This document shows, piece by piece, positions 5,370-5,483 of a DNA stretch of 5,483 bases. This stretch comes from JBDTES01 sp039922435 (GTDB lineage Bacteria > Patescibacteriota > Saccharimonadia > Saccharimonadales > UBA4665), in contig JBDTES010000008.1 in assembly GCA_039922435.1 (NCBI GenBank), forward strand, positions 1 through 5,483. Direction: 5' to 3'. Each line of letters begins with the position of its first letter. Position 1 is the first letter of the stretch. The position numbers and the translations under genes are program-made. A model generated the notes under the pieces. The model had not been told where the DNA came from, did no database searches, and saw nothing but the letters and a program-made list of their open reading frames with translations.

Positions 5370-5483
5370 TTTAGCCTAGCTCTGAGCATCCTTTCGTAGT
5401 ATTTCGAGTAGTTTGTGATACATATCTTCATGTCGCATATTATACCTAAACTCACATTCTTTTAAATGTAGATTGAAGTGGTC
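5357..5483 (-). mobile_element. Right IS1595-family insertion sequence end (partial), inverted copy
   Basis: This is the exact reverse complement of 1-127; it begins GGTTCAAGACTAGTTTAGCC on the + strand. It is a second copy of the same IS end in opposite orientation, cut by the window edge. The perfect identity over 127 bp implies recent insertion, a recent duplication, or one collapsed repeat in the assembly. Its unique-side flank (ataaagaa) differs from the left flank (ctaattaa). Confidence 0.85.
5376..5483 (-). CDS. IS1595-family (ISXO2-like) transposase, C-terminal 35 residues only, second copy
   Basis: On the minus strand this reads the same 35 C-terminal residues (including HLKECEFRYN) as the frame at 1-108, ending at TAG in 5378-5376. 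The catalytic part is outside the window. It faces the peptidase gene, so read-through from this IS would be antisense to the genes of the window. Confidence 0.8.
   Translation of the reverse strand, partial: DHFNLHLKECEFRYNMRHEDMYHKLLEILRKDAQS

Noticed and set aside
1..5483. Alternative genetic code with TGA reassigned
   Set aside because: All visible genes end in TAG or TAA, but none contains an in-frame TGA and all Trp are TGG. Six stops without TGA can easily occur by chance under the standard code.
1..5483. Linear plasmid, virus or hairpin-ended replicon suggested by terminal inverted repeats
   Set aside because: The repeat encodes the end of an IS transposase, no replication or capsid genes are present, and 127 bp is a typical assembly k-mer size.

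Overview
The window looks like a bacterial chromosomal segment that is bounded on both sides by the same insertion sequence. Bases 1-127 and 5357-5483 are perfect reverse complements of each other. Read inward, each arm encodes the last 35 residues of an IS1595-family (ISXO2-like) transposase, then a stop codon and a 19-nt element end. So two inverted copies of one IS, with their transposase 3' ends facing each other, enclose about 5.2 kb of single-copy DNA. The arm length of exactly 127 bp equals a common largest k-mer in short-read assembly, so the window is probably a whole contig that stops where the repeated IS begins.

Five complete genes lie between the IS arms, all on the + strand. (1) nhaA, 286-1566, is a Na+/H+ antiporter of about 426 residues. 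It probably starts at a CTG codon behind a good Shine-Dalgarno (SD) site. (2) 1773-2897 is a baeRF-type protein, a bacterial relative of the archaeo-eukaryotic release factor eRF1. (3) 2922-3320 is a small single-domain cupin, 24 nt downstream of gene 2 and very likely in one operon with it. (4) 3360-3749 is an unrecognised 129-residue soluble protein with a near-consensus promoter whose expected +1 falls on its ATG, which suggests a leaderless mRNA. (5) 3995-5197 is a 400-residue putative zinc metalloprotease (gluzincin type, HELVH...NEALAEH) with no visible signal peptide.

The gaps between genes are 158 nt (128-285), 206 nt (1567-1772), 24 nt, 39 nt, 245 nt (3750-3994) and 159 nt (5198-5356). 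They hold promoter-like sites, two short perfect palindromes and a few weak hairpins. I see no tRNA, rRNA, CRISPR array or convincing rho-independent terminator. Near the right end a promoter-like site overlaps a 14-bp palindrome and is followed by a short GTG reading frame that runs into the IS. This may be the start of a gene cut by the insertion.

The taxon is uncertain. The standard code fits every gene. The baeRF/cupin pair, compact genes and leaderless-style starts would suit a Patescibacteria/CPR lineage such as Saccharibacteria, but this is inferred from general resemblance and was not tested. Functionally the set reads as ion/pH homeostasis (NhaA), a possible ribosome-associated stress function (baeRF plus cupin) and a peptidase. 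I see no evidence of a single new integrated system. The points most worth a second look are the IS-bounded structure, the baeRF-cupin operon, the leaderless orphan and the leader-bearing peptidase.
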